A stretch of DNA of 64,000 bases from Geomobilibacter sp964432205. Lineage in GTDB: Bacteria; Desulfobacterota; Desulfuromonadia; Geobacterales; DSM-12255. Location of the stretch: assembly GCA_964432205.1 (NCBI GenBank), contig CAYSMK010000008.1:109959-173958 (forward strand), read 5' to 3'. Positions 16,306-26,112 of this stretch are shown here, in pieces. A program made the translations under genes and the position numbers. The stretch's first letter is position 1; each line of letters starts with the position of its first letter. Under the pieces are notes generated by a model. The model did not search any database, had not been told where the DNA came from, and saw nothing but the letters and a program-made list of their open reading frames with translations.

Positions 16306-19300
16306 TTATTCGACAGCGTCATCAACATGATGCCGTTCTTTCCACGATTGTACAAGATAGTAAAGGATCGGAATCGTCACCCGGGACAGTGCGGTCGAGG
16401 CGATCTCGCCGCACATCATCGCCAGGGCCAGCCCCTGGAAGATCGGGTCGAAGACGATGACGAAGCTACCCACGACCACTGCCGCCGCGGTCAGAAGCAT
16501 GGGACGGAAGCGGACCGCACCGGCCTCGATGATCGCCTCATCCAGCGGCAGCCCCTCCCGCCGCTTCATCTCGGCAAAATCGATGAGAATGATGGAGTTG
16601 CGCACAATAATCCCGGCCAGGGCGATGAAGCCGATCATGCTGGTGGCGGTGAAGAAGGCGCCCATGATGGCATGGCCCGGCAGGATACCGATCAGGGTCA
16701 GGGGAATGGGGGCCATGATCACCAGCGGCGTGGTGAAATCCCTGAACCAGGCAACCACCAGCACATAAATCAGGATCATGACCGCACCGAAAGCCAGCCC
16801 AAGATCACGAAAGACCTCATAGGTAATATGCCATTCGCCGTCCCATTTCATCCCCACATGGTTCTCGTCCCATGGCTGGCGCGCCGCCAGCAGCTCGATC
16901 CGGGTCCCGTCCGGGGTGGGAATCTTCTCTATCTTCTCCTGCATTTTCAGGATGGCATAGACCGGCGCCTCGATGACCCCGGCCACGTCGCCGATGACGT
17001 AGACGGTGTCCTTCAGGTTCTTGCGGTAGAGCGTCTTCTGTTCCGCGGCCTGGCTGACCCGCACCAGCTGCGACAGCGGCACGGTTCCGCCGGCTGTCGG
17101 GAGATTGATGTTCGCCAGGGCGGCGGCGGAACTGCGCTCGGCAACCGGCAGGCGCAGATTGATGGTGACCGGCTCCTTCTCCCTGGGAAGGTGGAGCAGC
17201 CCCGCATCCATGCCGGACAGGGCGAGGCGCAGGGTCTCGGCCACCTCGTCACTGGCGATGCCGGCCAAGGCGGCCCTTTCCCTGTCGACGGCAAAGGTAA
17301 CCTTCTGCTGGTCGTCCTCCCGATACCAGTCCACATCGACCACGCCGGCAGTCGTGCTGAAGATCTCCTTCACCCGTCGGGCAACGTCGGCCCGGGTTGC
17401 CGCATCCGGGCCATAGATCTCGGCCACGAGGGTGGAGAGGACCGGCGGCCCCGGCGGTATCTCGGCCACCTTCACCCTGGCGCCGTACCGATCCGCCACC
17501 GTCTTCAAGAGCGGCCTTACCCGCTTGGCGATATCGTGAGACTGGTCGTGGCGTTCGTCCTTGTGAGCCAGGTTCACCTGGATATCGGCCAGGTTGCTCC
17601 CTTTCCGGAGGTAGTAGTGGCGCACCAGGCCGTTGAAGTTGAACGGCGCGCTGGTCCCCACATAGCTCTGGAAGTTGGTGACTTCCGGTACCGTCCGCAG
17701 GGCAGTCCCCATCTCGGCGACAATACGGGCCGTCTGCTCCAGCGTGGTCCCGTCCGGCGCATCGACGATCACCTGCAGTTCGTTCTTGTTGTCGAACGGC
17801 AGCATCTTGACCGTAACGGCCTTGAAGTAAATCAACGAACAGGAGAGGAGCAGGAGAACCACCACCCCGGCCAGAAAGCCGTAGCGGAGCCGTTTCCGGT
17901 GAATGAGCGCCCCCATGGCCCGGCGGTAGAAGGCGGTCAACTTTGACTCGTCAGTCTCCGCACCGTCGGTGTGCTGCGCCTCCCCCTTCATGAACCGGTA
18001 GGCAAAATAAGGGGTGACGATGAACGCAATGAGGAGCGAGAAGAGCATCGCCATGCTGGCGCCGACCGGAATCGGCCGCATGTACGGCCCCATCAGTCCG
18101 CCGACAAACCCCATGGGGAGGATGGAGGCGATGACCGCGAACGTAGCCAGTATGGTCGGGTTGCCGATTTCGTCCACGGCCCGGATCGCCCCCTCCAGCG
18201 GCTTGAAGCGGGTCGTGGTGAAATAGCGATGGATGTTTTCGACCACCACGATGGCATCGTCCACCAGGATGCCGATGGAAAAGATCAGGGCAAACAGGGT
18301 GATCCGGTTCAGGGTGTAGCCGATCAGGTAAAAGATCAGCATGGTCAGGGCCAGGGTCACCGGAATGGCGATAGCCGCCACGGCGCCGGCCCGCCACCCC
18401 ATGAAGACGGCAATCAGGATGGTGACCGAGATGGCCGCCAGGAACATGTGAAAGAGCAGCTCGTTGTTCTTTTCCCGGGCTGTCTCGCCGTAGTTGCGGG
18501 TCACCGTCACCTGCACATCCGAAGGGATGGTCTTCCCCTTCAGGAATTCCACCTTCTTCAGCAGGTCCTCGGCCACCCAGGTGGCATTCGCCCCCTTGCG
18601 TTTGGCAATGGAAACGGTGACTGCCGGGTAATCTGCCTGCTTGTTCATCTGCCGGGACGATTCATGGATCGCCCCGGCATGCACTGCCGGTCCCAGCCCG
18701 AAAAAGACGTAATCCTGCGGCTCCAGAATGCCATCCGTTATTGTTGCGACGTCGGCCAGATAGACCGGGCGCCCGCCCACGACGCCGACCACCAGGTTGC
18801 GCACCGCATCGACACTGTCCAGGAACTGGCCGGCGTCCACCAGCAGCTCCCGGTTCCCGGCAGACATACTGCCGGTCTGCAGGGCCGCATTCCCCTTCCG
18901 GAGCGCACCAGCAACCTGAAGCGGCGAGACCCCGTGGCCGGTCAGCCGGGCCGGGTCGAGCATGACCCTGACCTGGCGCGAAAAGCCCCCCTTGATCTCG
19001 GTCTCGGCCACGTTCTCCGACTTCTTCAGCTCATCGCACAGCTCACGGGCCACCCGCCGCAGGGAACCATGGTCATAGCGGTCCGACCAGAGGGTGAGGG
19101 TGACGATCGGCACATCGTCGATGGATTTGGGCGACACCAGCGGTTCGCCGGCTCCAGGGGGAAGGATTCCCCGGTTGCTCATCACCTTGTCGTAGAGCCT
19201 GACCAGGGACTCTTCCATGTTCTGCCCCACCAGGAACCGGACCGTAACGATCCCCAGACCCGGTCTGGCCATGGAGTATAGGTATTCGACCCCCTTGATC

Positions 19301-19536
19301 TCCCACATCCGCGCCTCGATCGGCTTGACCACCCGTTCCTGCACCTCGCCGGGGGTAGCACCGGGAAGCGGGAGATAGATGTCGACCATCGGCACGACGA
19401 TCTGTGGCTCTTCCTCCCGGGGCGTCATCTTGACCGCAAAGACGCCCAGCATCAGGGAGGCCGCAACGATCAGCGGGGTGAGCTTCGAGTCGATGAAGGC
19501 GCGGGCAATCTTGCCGGCAATGCCGAGACCGGTCAT
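16306..19536 (-). CDS. RND-family efflux permease (AcrB/HAE1-like)
   Basis: The 1076-residue product has the RND architecture: N-terminal helix, large periplasmic loop, a helix bundle with GILVDDAIVVVENIHR in the proton-relay helix, a second periplasmic loop and a second helix bundle (from about 870 on). The paired Asp residues needed for proton coupling are present. The upstream frame continues, but the ATG at 19536 has GGGAGA seven bases before it. It follows an adaptor and a TolC-type gene, giving a complete tripartite exporter. Substrate cannot be predicted. Confidence 0.93.
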   Translation of the reverse strand: MTGLGIAGKIARAFIDSKLTPLIVAASLMLGVFAVKMTPREEEPQIVVPMVDIYLPLPGATPGEVQERVVKPIEARMWEIKGVEYLYSMARPGLGIVTVRFLVGQNMEESLVRLYDKVMSNRGILPPGAGEPLVSPKSIDDVPIVTLTLWSDRYDHGSLRRVARELCDELKKSENVAETEIKGGFSRQVRVMLDPARLTGHGVSPLQVAGALRKGNAALQTGSMSAGNRELLVDAGQFLDSVDAVRNLVVGVVGGRPVYLADVATITDGILEPQDYVFFGLGPAVHAGAIHESSRQMNKQADYPAVTVSIAKRKGANATWVAEDLLKKVEFLKGKTIPSDVQVTVTRNYGETAREKNNELLFHMFLAAISVTILIAVFMGWRAGAVAAIAIPVTLALTMLIFYLIGYTLNRITLFALIFSIGILVDDAIVVVENIHRYFTTTRFKPLEGAIRAVDEIGNPTILATFAVIASILPMGFVGGLMGPYMRPIPVGASMAMLFSLLIAFIVTPYFAYRFMKGEAQHTDGAETDESKLTAFYRRAMGALIHRKRLRYGFLAGVVVLLLLSCSLIYFKAVTVKMLPFDNKNELQVIVDAPDGTTLEQTARIVAEMGTALRTVPEVTNFQSYVGTSAPFNFNGLVRHYYLRKGSNLADIQVNLAHKDERHDQSHDIAKRVRPLLKTVADRYGARVKVAEIPPGPPVLSTLVAEIYGPDAATRADVARRVKEIFSTTAGVVDVDWYREDDQQKVTFAVDRERAALAGIASDEVAETLRLALSGMDAGLLHLPREKEPVTINLRLPVAERSSAAALANINLPTAGGTVPLSQLVRVSQAAEQKTLYRKNLKDTVYVIGDVAGVIEAPVYAILKMQEKIEKIPTPDGTRIELLAARQPWDENHVGMKWDGEWHITYEVFRDLGLAFGAVMILIYVLVVAWFRDFTTPLVIMAPIPLTLIGILPGHAIMGAFFTATSMIGFIALAGIIVRNSIILIDFAEMKRREGLPLDEAIIEAGAVRFRPMLLTAAAVVVGSFVIVFDPIFQGLALAMMCGEIASTALSRVTIPILYYLVQSWKERHHVDDAVE

Positions 19537-19558
19537 GGATATATCTCCCGAACGCTTG

Positions 19559-20674
19559 TCATGGTTCGACCCGTACACCTTCGGTCACCTTCTGCGTATT
19601 GCCGACGACAATGGTCTCACCGGGGGACAGGCCCGAAACTACCTCAACGGTGCCGTCCTGCTCCTTGCCGAGCTTAACCAGGCGCAGTCGGGCAATATGC
19701 TCCCGATCCAGCACCCAAAGCGACGTGAGCGCCCCACGTTCCACCACCGCCCCTTTCGGCACCACCAGTCCCGGACGGCTGGCCGTCGTGAATCCGGCCC
19801 GGCCGAACATGCCCGATCTGAGCCCCTTTCCGGCAAGGGCGATCTTGACCGTGAAGGTGTGCGTGGCAGTGTCTGCAGCCGGCACGATCTCCGCTACCCG
19901 CCCCTTTCCCTGGATTGCGGCACCGTCGATCGTCACTCCCACCACCTGCCCGAGCTTCACCCCCTTCAGGACCGACTCCGGCACCATCGCTTCGAGGCGG
20001 TAGTCGCCCTCTTCTTCGATGATGACAAGCGGCATGCCCGGAAAAACCGTCATCCCGGCGGCCACGCTCTTTGCGGTGACGATCCCGGCCAGCGGGGCAA
20101 CGACACGGCCATAACCGGCAACGGTACTGGCAGCCCGTGAGCCCTGGCGAGCCTGCTCGAGCCGTGCTTCGGCCCTGGCGACCGTCCGGAGGGCCACATC
20201 GCGGTCTGCCTGGCGGACATCCAGCTCCTGCTTCGTCGCCGCCTCCTCCCGGTAGAGGGTACTGAACCGGGCGTACGTTGTCTCTGCCAGGGCAAGCCGG
20301 GACCTGGCCTCATCCAGGCCGCGTGCTGCCTCTTCGACGCCGGCCCGGGCAGCGGCTGCGGTGGCGCTCTGCTCGGTTGCCTCGATGGAGAGAAGGAATC
20401 GTCCCTTCGCGACCCGGTCGCCCTCCCTGACCGCCAGCGAGGTGACGGTACCGGCAATCCGGGCCGCCACCGCAGCGCTGTTCCTTGACCGGACCGTGCC
20501 GGCGGCCATGAACTCTTCCGCTACCGTCGCCTCCCGAACCGTCTGCACCTGTACGCCATTCACAACAACTGGCGGCTTCGTTCCGGGCGCAGGCTTTTCC
20601 TTCATGCCGCAGCCGCCGGCCAGCAGCATGCCGATGACCAGGACTACCGGTATCAATTGCGGTGAACCACTCAT
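19559..20674 (-). CDS. RND efflux periplasmic adaptor lipoprotein
   Basis: The 371-residue product has a lipoprotein signal (VIGMLLAGGCG), then a biotinyl-lipoyl-like half (GTVTSLAVREGDRVAKGRFL), an alpha-hairpin (about 95-165) and the matching half (GYGRVVAPLAGIVTAK), followed by the beta-barrel. This is the HlyD/AcrA membrane-fusion layout. The start overlaps the TolC-like gene stop by four bases, and 22 bases separate it from the permease. Confidence 0.93.
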   Translation of the reverse strand: MSGSPQLIPVVLVIGMLLAGGCGMKEKPAPGTKPPVVVNGVQVQTVREATVAEEFMAAGTVRSRNSAAVAARIAGTVTSLAVREGDRVAKGRFLLSIEATEQSATAAAARAGVEEAARGLDEARSRLALAETTYARFSTLYREEAATKQELDVRQADRDVALRTVARAEARLEQARQGSRAASTVAGYGRVVAPLAGIVTAKSVAAGMTVFPGMPLVIIEEEGDYRLEAMVPESVLKGVKLGQVVGVTIDGAAIQGKGRVAEIVPAADTATHTFTVKIALAGKGLRSGMFGRAGFTTASRPGLVVPKGAVVERGALTSLWVLDREHIARLRLVKLGKEQDGTVEVVSGLSPGETIVVGNTQKVTEGVRVEP

Positions 20675-22002
20675 TGCATGACCTCCTTGAGGAGCATCCC
20701 TGAGGCATGGAGGACCTGCACCGATGCCCGGGCGAATTCCGCCTCCATCTCTGCCACCTGGGCCCGTGCCCGGTTCAGGACGGTCTGCGCATCCAGCAGT
20801 TCCACCATGAGCGACACCGAGCTCTCGTACCGCTTGGTCAGGAGTCGCACCCCTTCGGCAGCATCGGCAGCCGCATGCCGCGAAACCTCCAGACGTTTTC
20901 CCGTCTCTTCCCGCCTAAGGCTGCTCTCGGCCACCTGCAAGCGGATCTCCTGGCGCAGTTCGGCCTGGTACTCTTCCATTGACCTCTTCTCCGCCCTGGC
21001 CTTTTCCATGTCATGCCCCCGCCTGTTGCCATCGAACAGCTCCCAGCGCAGCGTGGCACCAACCAGCCAGGCATCGTTGTCCCGGCCGAAAGGGATGTCC
21101 CGATCGTTCAGCTGATAACGGCCAATGCCATATATGGTCGGAAAGTATGCAGACCTGGCATGCCGGAGGCCGAGTTCCGTCTTTTCCACCTCTGCCCCCA
21201 TCTCTTGCAGTTCCAGTCGGCTGGCCAGGGCCAGGCGTTCCAGTTCGCTCCGGTTACCCGCCACGGCAGGGGCCTGATAGTCTGCCGCGCTATCGAGACG
21301 GGTGCCATCCTCAGCACCGGTCACGGCAGCGAGCCTGAGCATAGCCATCTGCACAGCGTTCCTGGCAGCGATGGCCTGCTGCTCCTGTTCCGCAACAAAG
21401 GTACGCGCCCTCAGTTCGTCGGACTTGAGCCCAACCCCGGCCGCCCCCCTGACCGAAGCCAGCCGCAGATGCTCACGGGCATCCTGCACTGCCTGCTCCG
21501 CAACCTGGACCTGCACCCTGGCCTTCTGCAGGTCCAGGTAAATGTTCACTGTCTTGAGTGCAATCTCCTCACGCCGCCGCTGCCGGGCCAGATCCCGCTT
21601 TTCAACCTCCTTGCCTGCCATGGCCACGGCACTGCCGATGCGGAAATCCAACAGCGGCTGTTCAAGGGTGATGGCGGTCTGGAAATCGCCGGAAACATCC
21701 GGGTTATTCAGGTCACCGGCCAGGGAGAAGCGCCCCTCGTCCAGTCGCATCATGAAGGCCCGGGTCGGGGAATTGGTCAGCACTGCGCTCTCTTCCAGGG
21801 TAAGACGGGGAAGATAGCGGCTCCTGCTGGCCGACCGTTCAGCCGTAGCGGCCGCCTGCTCATGGGATGCAGCCTGTATGAGGTGATTCCTGGCAAGGGC
21901 CAGCCGCACCGCATCTACCAGTGTAATGGGCGCATCTGCCGCCCTTGCCGTCAACGGAATCAGAAGTGATAAAACAAGCACGAGCCCGTATGCCAGATAC
22001 AC
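20671..22002 (-). CDS. TolC-family outer membrane efflux protein
   Basis: The product (443 residues from a GTG at 22002) has a signal peptide (YLAYGLVLVLSLLIPLTARA) and long coiled helices with two internal repeats, as in TolC channels. The frame extends to a TTG at 22029, but GGGGGAGG lies six bases before the GTG, which decides the start. It is the first gene of the RND operon and is preceded by a strong sigma-70-like promoter. Confidence 0.9.
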   Translation of the reverse strand: MYLAYGLVLVLSLLIPLTARAADAPITLVDAVRLALARNHLIQAASHEQAAATAERSASRSRYLPRLTLEESAVLTNSPTRAFMMRLDEGRFSLAGDLNNPDVSGDFQTAITLEQPLLDFRIGSAVAMAGKEVEKRDLARQRRREEIALKTVNIYLDLQKARVQVQVAEQAVQDAREHLRLASVRGAAGVGLKSDELRARTFVAEQEQQAIAARNAVQMAMLRLAAVTGAEDGTRLDSAADYQAPAVAGNRSELERLALASRLELQEMGAEVEKTELGLRHARSAYFPTIYGIGRYQLNDRDIPFGRDNDAWLVGATLRWELFDGNRRGHDMEKARAEKRSMEEYQAELRQEIRLQVAESSLRREETGKRLEVSRHAAADAAEGVRLLTKRYESSVSLMVELLDAQTVLNRARAQVAEMEAEFARASVQVLHASGMLLKEVMQ

Positions 22003-22034
22003 TGTTGCACCTCCCCCACAAACATTCAAAATTT

Positions 22035-22063
22035 TATATATATTTTATTGAATATATAGTCAA
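22035..22063 (-). promoter_or_regulatory. Sigma-70-type promoter for the efflux operon
   Basis: The minus strand shows TTGACT, a 17-base A+T-rich spacer and TATATA. The spacer and flanks are unusually A+T-rich for this genome. Transcription would start about 25 bases before the GTG start of the TolC-like gene. No repressor gene adjoins it. Confidence 0.65.
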
Positions 22064-22215
22064 GAGGAAACATCGTTAACCGTCCAGCCACTTCTCCTTA
22101 CTGCATCATATTAACACACACCAACCATTCAGCCAGAACATGTCTGCCTCCTTGAAATGCATTGACAAGTATCAGGCCGGCATCTAGACTGCAGACCGCC
22201 AGCAGGGAGAGAACA

Positions 22216-22698
22216 GTGCTCGACAAGGAAGTCTGGAAAAAGCGTTTCAAGGAGATCCTCTCCCTCGACAGTCACCCCGGCCATATCGCCGTTGGCTTCG
22301 CGGTCGGCGTATTCATCAGCTTCACCCCCTTTTTCGGCATCCATACCCCCCTGGCCATCGCGGCCGCCTTCATCTTCCGACTGAACAAACTGACCTGCAT
22401 CACCGGCGCCTGGATCAACACCCCCCTCACCGTGATTCCGGCCCTGGGACTCAGTTACAAACTCGGTCGCATGCTGCGTGGCCTCCCGGCAGTTGAGCTG
22501 AAGGTACAGGGACTGGAGTGGCAGCACCTGAAGGTACACGCCACCTCCCTGCTCCTCGGCTCGTCGCTGATCGGCTTCTTCAGCGCGATCATCGGCTATT
22601 TTGCCTGCTATTACCTGGTGGTGCGGTTCAGGAGAAGGGATGAAGCGCTGGACGAACTGACCAGGGAGATGGAAGAGGTAGGAGAAGAGTTGGATTAA
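22216..22698 (+). CDS. DUF2062 membrane protein
   Basis: The 160-residue product matches DUF2062: an amphipathic N-terminus, then SHPGHIAVGFAVGVFISFTP and FFGIHTPLAI with a hydrophobic helix, and a second pair of helices near 115-145. The start is a GTG at 22216 with AGGGAG six bases upstream; the frame runs back to 22162 without a ribosome site. It is transcribed away from the efflux operon. Function is unknown; relatives sit beside glycosyltransferases in other genomes. Confidence 0.8.
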   Translation: MLDKEVWKKRFKEILSLDSHPGHIAVGFAVGVFISFTPFFGIHTPLAIAAAFIFRLNKLTCITGAWINTPLTVIPALGLSYKLGRMLRGLPAVELKVQGLEWQHLKVHATSLLLGSSLIGFFSAIIGYFACYYLVVRFRRRDEALDELTREMEEVGEELD

Positions 22699-22722
22699 AA
22701 AAAGCTTAGATGATCTCTAAGC
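22697..22722 (-). terminator. Terminator after the phosphate transporter gene, possibly bidirectional
   Basis: GCTTAGA (22704-22710) and TCTAAGC (22716-22722) form a 7-bp stem with a 5-base loop. On the minus strand seven T residues follow; on the plus strand a weaker CTTTCTC follows. It separates the convergent DUF2062 and pit genes. Confidence 0.75.
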
Positions 22723-22757
22723 CTTTCTCATATCCGAAACCTGCTGAGGTGAGGCGT

Positions 22758-23759
22758 CTATTTACCGAGAAACGGACTGAGCACGAGGTAGGTGACTCCC
22801 GCCACCACCGCCGAGGCCGGGATGGTCAGGACCCAGGCAACAAGGATACGGTTGGCCACATTCCAGTTGACCGCGGTGAGCCGGCGGGAAAGGCCGACCC
22901 CCAGAATGGTGGAAGTAATGACGTGGGTAGTGCTGACCGGCATCCCAAAGGATGAAGCCCCCAGGATCACGCCTGCCGACGCGGTCTCCACGCAAAAGCC
23001 GTGGACCGGCTGAAGCTTGACGAAGTCCTTGCCAACGGTCTTGATGATCCGCCAGCCGCCACCGGCAGTACCAAGCCCCATGGCCACGGCACAGGCAACC
23101 TTCACCCAGACCGGCACGGCAAAGGTGGGAATCATGCCATAGCTCACCAACGCCATGGTGATGACCCCCATGGATTTCTGGGCATCGGCCGTCCCGTGGG
23201 AAAAGGCCATGAAGGCGGCCGACAGGACCTGGAGCTTCCGAAACCCCTTGTTCAACACGTGGGGGGCCTTGTCCTTGACCATCCAGAGCAGGCCGACCAT
23301 GAATACGAAGCCGATGACAGTGCCGATGATTGGGGAGATGATCAGGGAGAGGATGATCTTTTGCAGGCCGCCCCAGTGCAGGGTCCCGAATCCGTCATGG
23401 GCAATGACCGCCCCCATGATGCCGCCGATGATGGCGTGGGAAGAGGAAGAAGGAAGCCCGTAGTACCAGGTGATCAGGTCCCAGATGATCGCCCCCAGGA
23501 TACCGGCCAGCACTACCATCTGGGTGATGTGGCTGGCGTCGACGATCCCCTTGCCGATGGTGGCCGCCACCTTGGTGGATACCATGGCGCCGAGGAAGTT
23601 GAGGCCGGCGGCCATGATGATGGCGCTTCTGACCGAGAGTGCTCGTGTCGAGACGCAGGTGGCAATGGCGTTGGCAGTGTCATGAAACCCGTTGATGTAA
23701 TCGAACGCCAGTGCGGCGAAGATCACCAGCGCCAGCATGACGAGCGCCAGATCAACCAT
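22758..23759 (-). CDS. pit: Inorganic phosphate transporter, Pit family
   Basis: The 333-residue product is a multi-helix membrane protein with the Pit signature in both halves: FDYINGFHDTANAIAT near the N-terminus and the GMPVSTTHVI region near 265, plus SSSHAIIGG near 105. It would import phosphate, or a metal-phosphate complex, with protons or sodium. It overlaps the preceding DUF47 gene by eight bases, the usual pairing. Confidence 0.93.
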   Translation of the reverse strand: MVDLALVMLALVIFAALAFDYINGFHDTANAIATCVSTRALSVRSAIIMAAGLNFLGAMVSTKVAATIGKGIVDASHITQMVVLAGILGAIIWDLITWYYGLPSSSSHAIIGGIMGAVIAHDGFGTLHWGGLQKIILSLIISPIIGTVIGFVFMVGLLWMVKDKAPHVLNKGFRKLQVLSAAFMAFSHGTADAQKSMGVITMALVSYGMIPTFAVPVWVKVACAVAMGLGTAGGGWRIIKTVGKDFVKLQPVHGFCVETASAGVILGASSFGMPVSTTHVITSTILGVGLSRRLTAVNWNVANRILVAWVLTIPASAVVAGVTYLVLSPFLGK

Positions 23760-24369
23760 TTTTCACCACCACGCTCTCCAGGATGTTGGCCGCGTCCTCA
23801 CACTTGTCGGTTGCCCGCTCCAGGGTCTCGTAGATCTCTTTCCATTTGATCAGTTGGATCGGGTCCTTTTCCTCGTCGAACAGGCGGCTGATGGCCTCGC
23901 GACAGACCCTGTCCGCCTCGTTCTCCAGGGCATTCACCTCGACGCAGTACTCGGCGATCGGCTCCAGCTTTCCCCCCAACAGTGCAACCGCCTTGTCCAG
24001 GGCCTGACAGGACTTGAGGATGATAAAGGCGAGCTGTTTTGACTCTGGTGTAGGCTTCTCCACGTTATACATGACCATCCGCTGGGACGAGGCGTCGATC
24101 AGGTCCATGATGTCGTCAAGCTTGGAGGCGAGGGAATAGATATCCTCCCGATCGAACGGGGTGATGAAACTCTTGTTGAGCTTCTTGATGATGTCGTGGG
24201 TGAGGTGGTCCCCCTTGTGTTCTGCATCCTTGATCCGCCGCTGGCTCCCGGCCGGGTCCTCAAAATCGTCGATCATCTCCTTGAGAAGTTCGGCACCCTT
24301 GATGGTGTTGGCCGTCATCTCCTTGAACATCTGGAAAAACTTCTCATCCTTGGGGATCAGTCCGAACAT
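23752..24369 (-). CDS. DUF47 / PhoU-like Pit accessory protein
   Basis: The 205-residue product matches the DUF47 family (MFGLIPKDEKFFQMFKEMT) and is all alpha-helical with Asp/Glu clusters (EHKGDHLTHDI, DREDIYSLASKLDDIMDLID) that bind metal in PhoU-like folds. The open frame runs to 24513, but GGGAGG five bases before the 24369 ATG sets the start. It is translated just ahead of pit and probably regulates it. Confidence 0.9.
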   Translation of the reverse strand: MFGLIPKDEKFFQMFKEMTANTIKGAELLKEMIDDFEDPAGSQRRIKDAEHKGDHLTHDIIKKLNKSFITPFDREDIYSLASKLDDIMDLIDASSQRMVMYNVEKPTPESKQLAFIILKSCQALDKAVALLGGKLEPIAEYCVEVNALENEADRVCREAISRLFDEEKDPIQLIKWKEIYETLERATDKCEDAANILESVVVKNG

Positions 24370-24582
24370 GTGGTCCTCCCTGACCATAAATGATACGTAC
24401 CGGCATCCAGACTCACACGAGATATCCGGCAAAGCCGATAACTGATAGCATACTTTTGCAGCACTGCCCAGCAAAATTGTCACAATTGCGTTACAGCCAA
24501 GCCTGCCAGCCATTTCTCCTTGATTTCACCGGTCTCATTCCGTAAGGTGTCATGTTCATTCATTATTATACGGAGAATCGCC

Positions 24583-25398
24583 ATGGAACCGCTGCACGCC
24601 CTCCTCCTGGGCGCCCTACAGGGCCTGACGGAGGTCCTCCCCATCAGCAGCTCGGCCCACCTGATCCTGATCCCGGAGATGCTTCACTGGCCCGAATCAG
24701 GCCTCACCTTCGACGTGGCTCTGCACCTGGGGACCCTGCTTGCTCTCTGCGCCTATTTCCGGCAGGACATCGGCAACCTCGTCTGCCACTTTTTCAGCGG
24801 CCTCACCGGCAAGGGCTTTCATACCCCGGAAAGCCGTCTTCCCTTGTTCATAATCGCCGGGACAATCCCCGCCGCCATTGCCGGCAAGACCCTGGAAGGA
24901 CCGATCGAAGAACTCTTCCGCAGCAGCCCGTTCCTGATCGTCTCCTTCCTGATCCTCTTCGGTCTGTTGCTCGCCGTCGCCGACACCATGAGTGCCAAGC
25001 GCTGGAAACTCGACCGGATGGACTTGAAAAACACCCTGCTGATTGGCCTTGCCCAATGCCTGGCCCTGATGCCGGGGGTCTCCCGCTCAGGCATCACCAT
25101 TACCGCTGCCCTTTTCCTGGGCTACAACAGAGAGACCGCCGCCCGCTTCTCGTTTCTGCTCTCCCTTCCCATCGTTGCCGGTGCCGGCATCCTGAAAGTC
25201 GGCACACTGCTGAAGACCGGCATCCCGGCGGGGCAAGGGATGCCGCTTCTCATCGGCATCGCCAGTTCCGCCATTTTCGGCTACCTGAGCGTGGCGCTGC
25301 TGCTCCGCCTGGTACAGCGCCATACTCTGTATCCGTTCGTCTGGTACCGGCTCCTGGCCGGCGCAGGCTTTCTCGTCTATTTTCTGGGAGTGCGTTAG
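24583..25398 (+). CDS. uppP: Undecaprenyl-diphosphatase UppP
   Basis: The 271-residue integral membrane product has the BacA/UppP motifs GLTEVLPISSSAHLIL (about 13-28) and PGVSRSGITI (about 165-174), which form the active site that recycles undecaprenyl pyrophosphate for peptidoglycan synthesis. CGGAGA lies before the ATG at 24583; the longer frame to 24520 lacks a ribosome site. radC follows 14 bases downstream. Confidence 0.95.
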   Translation: MEPLHALLLGALQGLTEVLPISSSAHLILIPEMLHWPESGLTFDVALHLGTLLALCAYFRQDIGNLVCHFFSGLTGKGFHTPESRLPLFIIAGTIPAAIAGKTLEGPIEELFRSSPFLIVSFLILFGLLLAVADTMSAKRWKLDRMDLKNTLLIGLAQCLALMPGVSRSGITITAALFLGYNRETAARFSFLLSLPIVAGAGILKVGTLLKTGIPAGQGMPLLIGIASSAIFGYLSVALLLRLVQRHTLYPFVWYRLLAGAGFLVYFLGVR

Positions 25399-25412
25399 AG
25401 ACAGGGGGGACC

Positions 25413-26096
25413 ATGCCACCCATCACCAACTGGCCCGAGGACGAGCGTCCCCGGGAAAAAATGCACAAGCTCGGTCCCGATGCGCTGAGCGACGCCGAAC
25501 TCCTCGCCCTCATCATCCGCTCCGGCGACCACGCTTCCCGGCAAAGCGCCATCGACCTGGGAAGGAATCTCCTCCAGGCATTCGACGATCTGCGCAATCT
25601 CGCGGGCGCCACCATGGCCGAAATCTGCGCCATCAAGGGGGCCGGACCGGCGAAAGCGGCGTCAGTGCTGGCGGCACTCACCCTGGCAAAACGGGTAAAC
25701 ACTGCCCGGCTTGCAAACCTGGAGCGCTTCACGTCCCCGGCCCAAGTCTTCCAGCATTTCCACTACCGCTTTCGTGACCGTCGCAAGGAATATTTCCTGA
25801 TCCTTCTTCTGGACGGAAAAAACAGGATTCTGCGCGAGGTGCAGATTTCCGAAGGTTCCTTGAACCAAAGCATCGTTCACCCCCGGGAAGTCTTCAACCC
25901 CGCGGTAAGGGAGTCGGCTGCGGCCGTTATTCTGGTCCATAACCACCCGAGTGGCGACCCGACCCCGAGCAGGGAGGACCTGGAGATCTCCCGACGACTG
26001 AAGGAAGCCGGCGAACTGCTCGGCATCCGCGTCCTGGACCACATAATCATCGGCGACAACGCCTATGTAAGCTTCGTTGAGCGGGGCCTTTTCTGA
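25413..26096 (+). CDS. radC: RadC/JAB-domain protein
   Basis: The 227-residue product has an N-terminal helix-hairpin-helix (about 55-75, ICAIKGAGPAKA) and a JAB/MPN metal domain with the motif HNHPSGDPTPSREDLE (about 173-188). The role of chromosomal RadC is unsettled. The true start is the ATG at 25413 after AGGGGGGA; a much longer open frame upstream is only the third frame of uppP. Confidence 0.93.
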   Translation: MPPITNWPEDERPREKMHKLGPDALSDAELLALIIRSGDHASRQSAIDLGRNLLQAFDDLRNLAGATMAEICAIKGAGPAKAASVLAALTLAKRVNTARLANLERFTSPAQVFQHFHYRFRDRRKEYFLILLLDGKNRILREVQISEGSLNQSIVHPREVFNPAVRESAAAVILVHNHPSGDPTPSREDLEISRRLKEAGELLGIRVLDHIIIGDNAYVSFVERGLF

Positions 26097-26112
26097 CCGT
26101 CTCCCTGGCTTC

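Noticed and set aside
16327..19281. Very long plus-strand frames opposite the RND permease
   Set aside because: High Gly/His/Arg content mirrors the coding strand; no start signal or domain is visible, whereas the minus strand holds a canonical RND protein.
24552..25412. Long open frame upstream of and in phase with radC
   Set aside because: It is a GC-rich shadow frame of uppP with Pro/Arg/His-rich composition; radC has its own ribosome site at 25401-25410.
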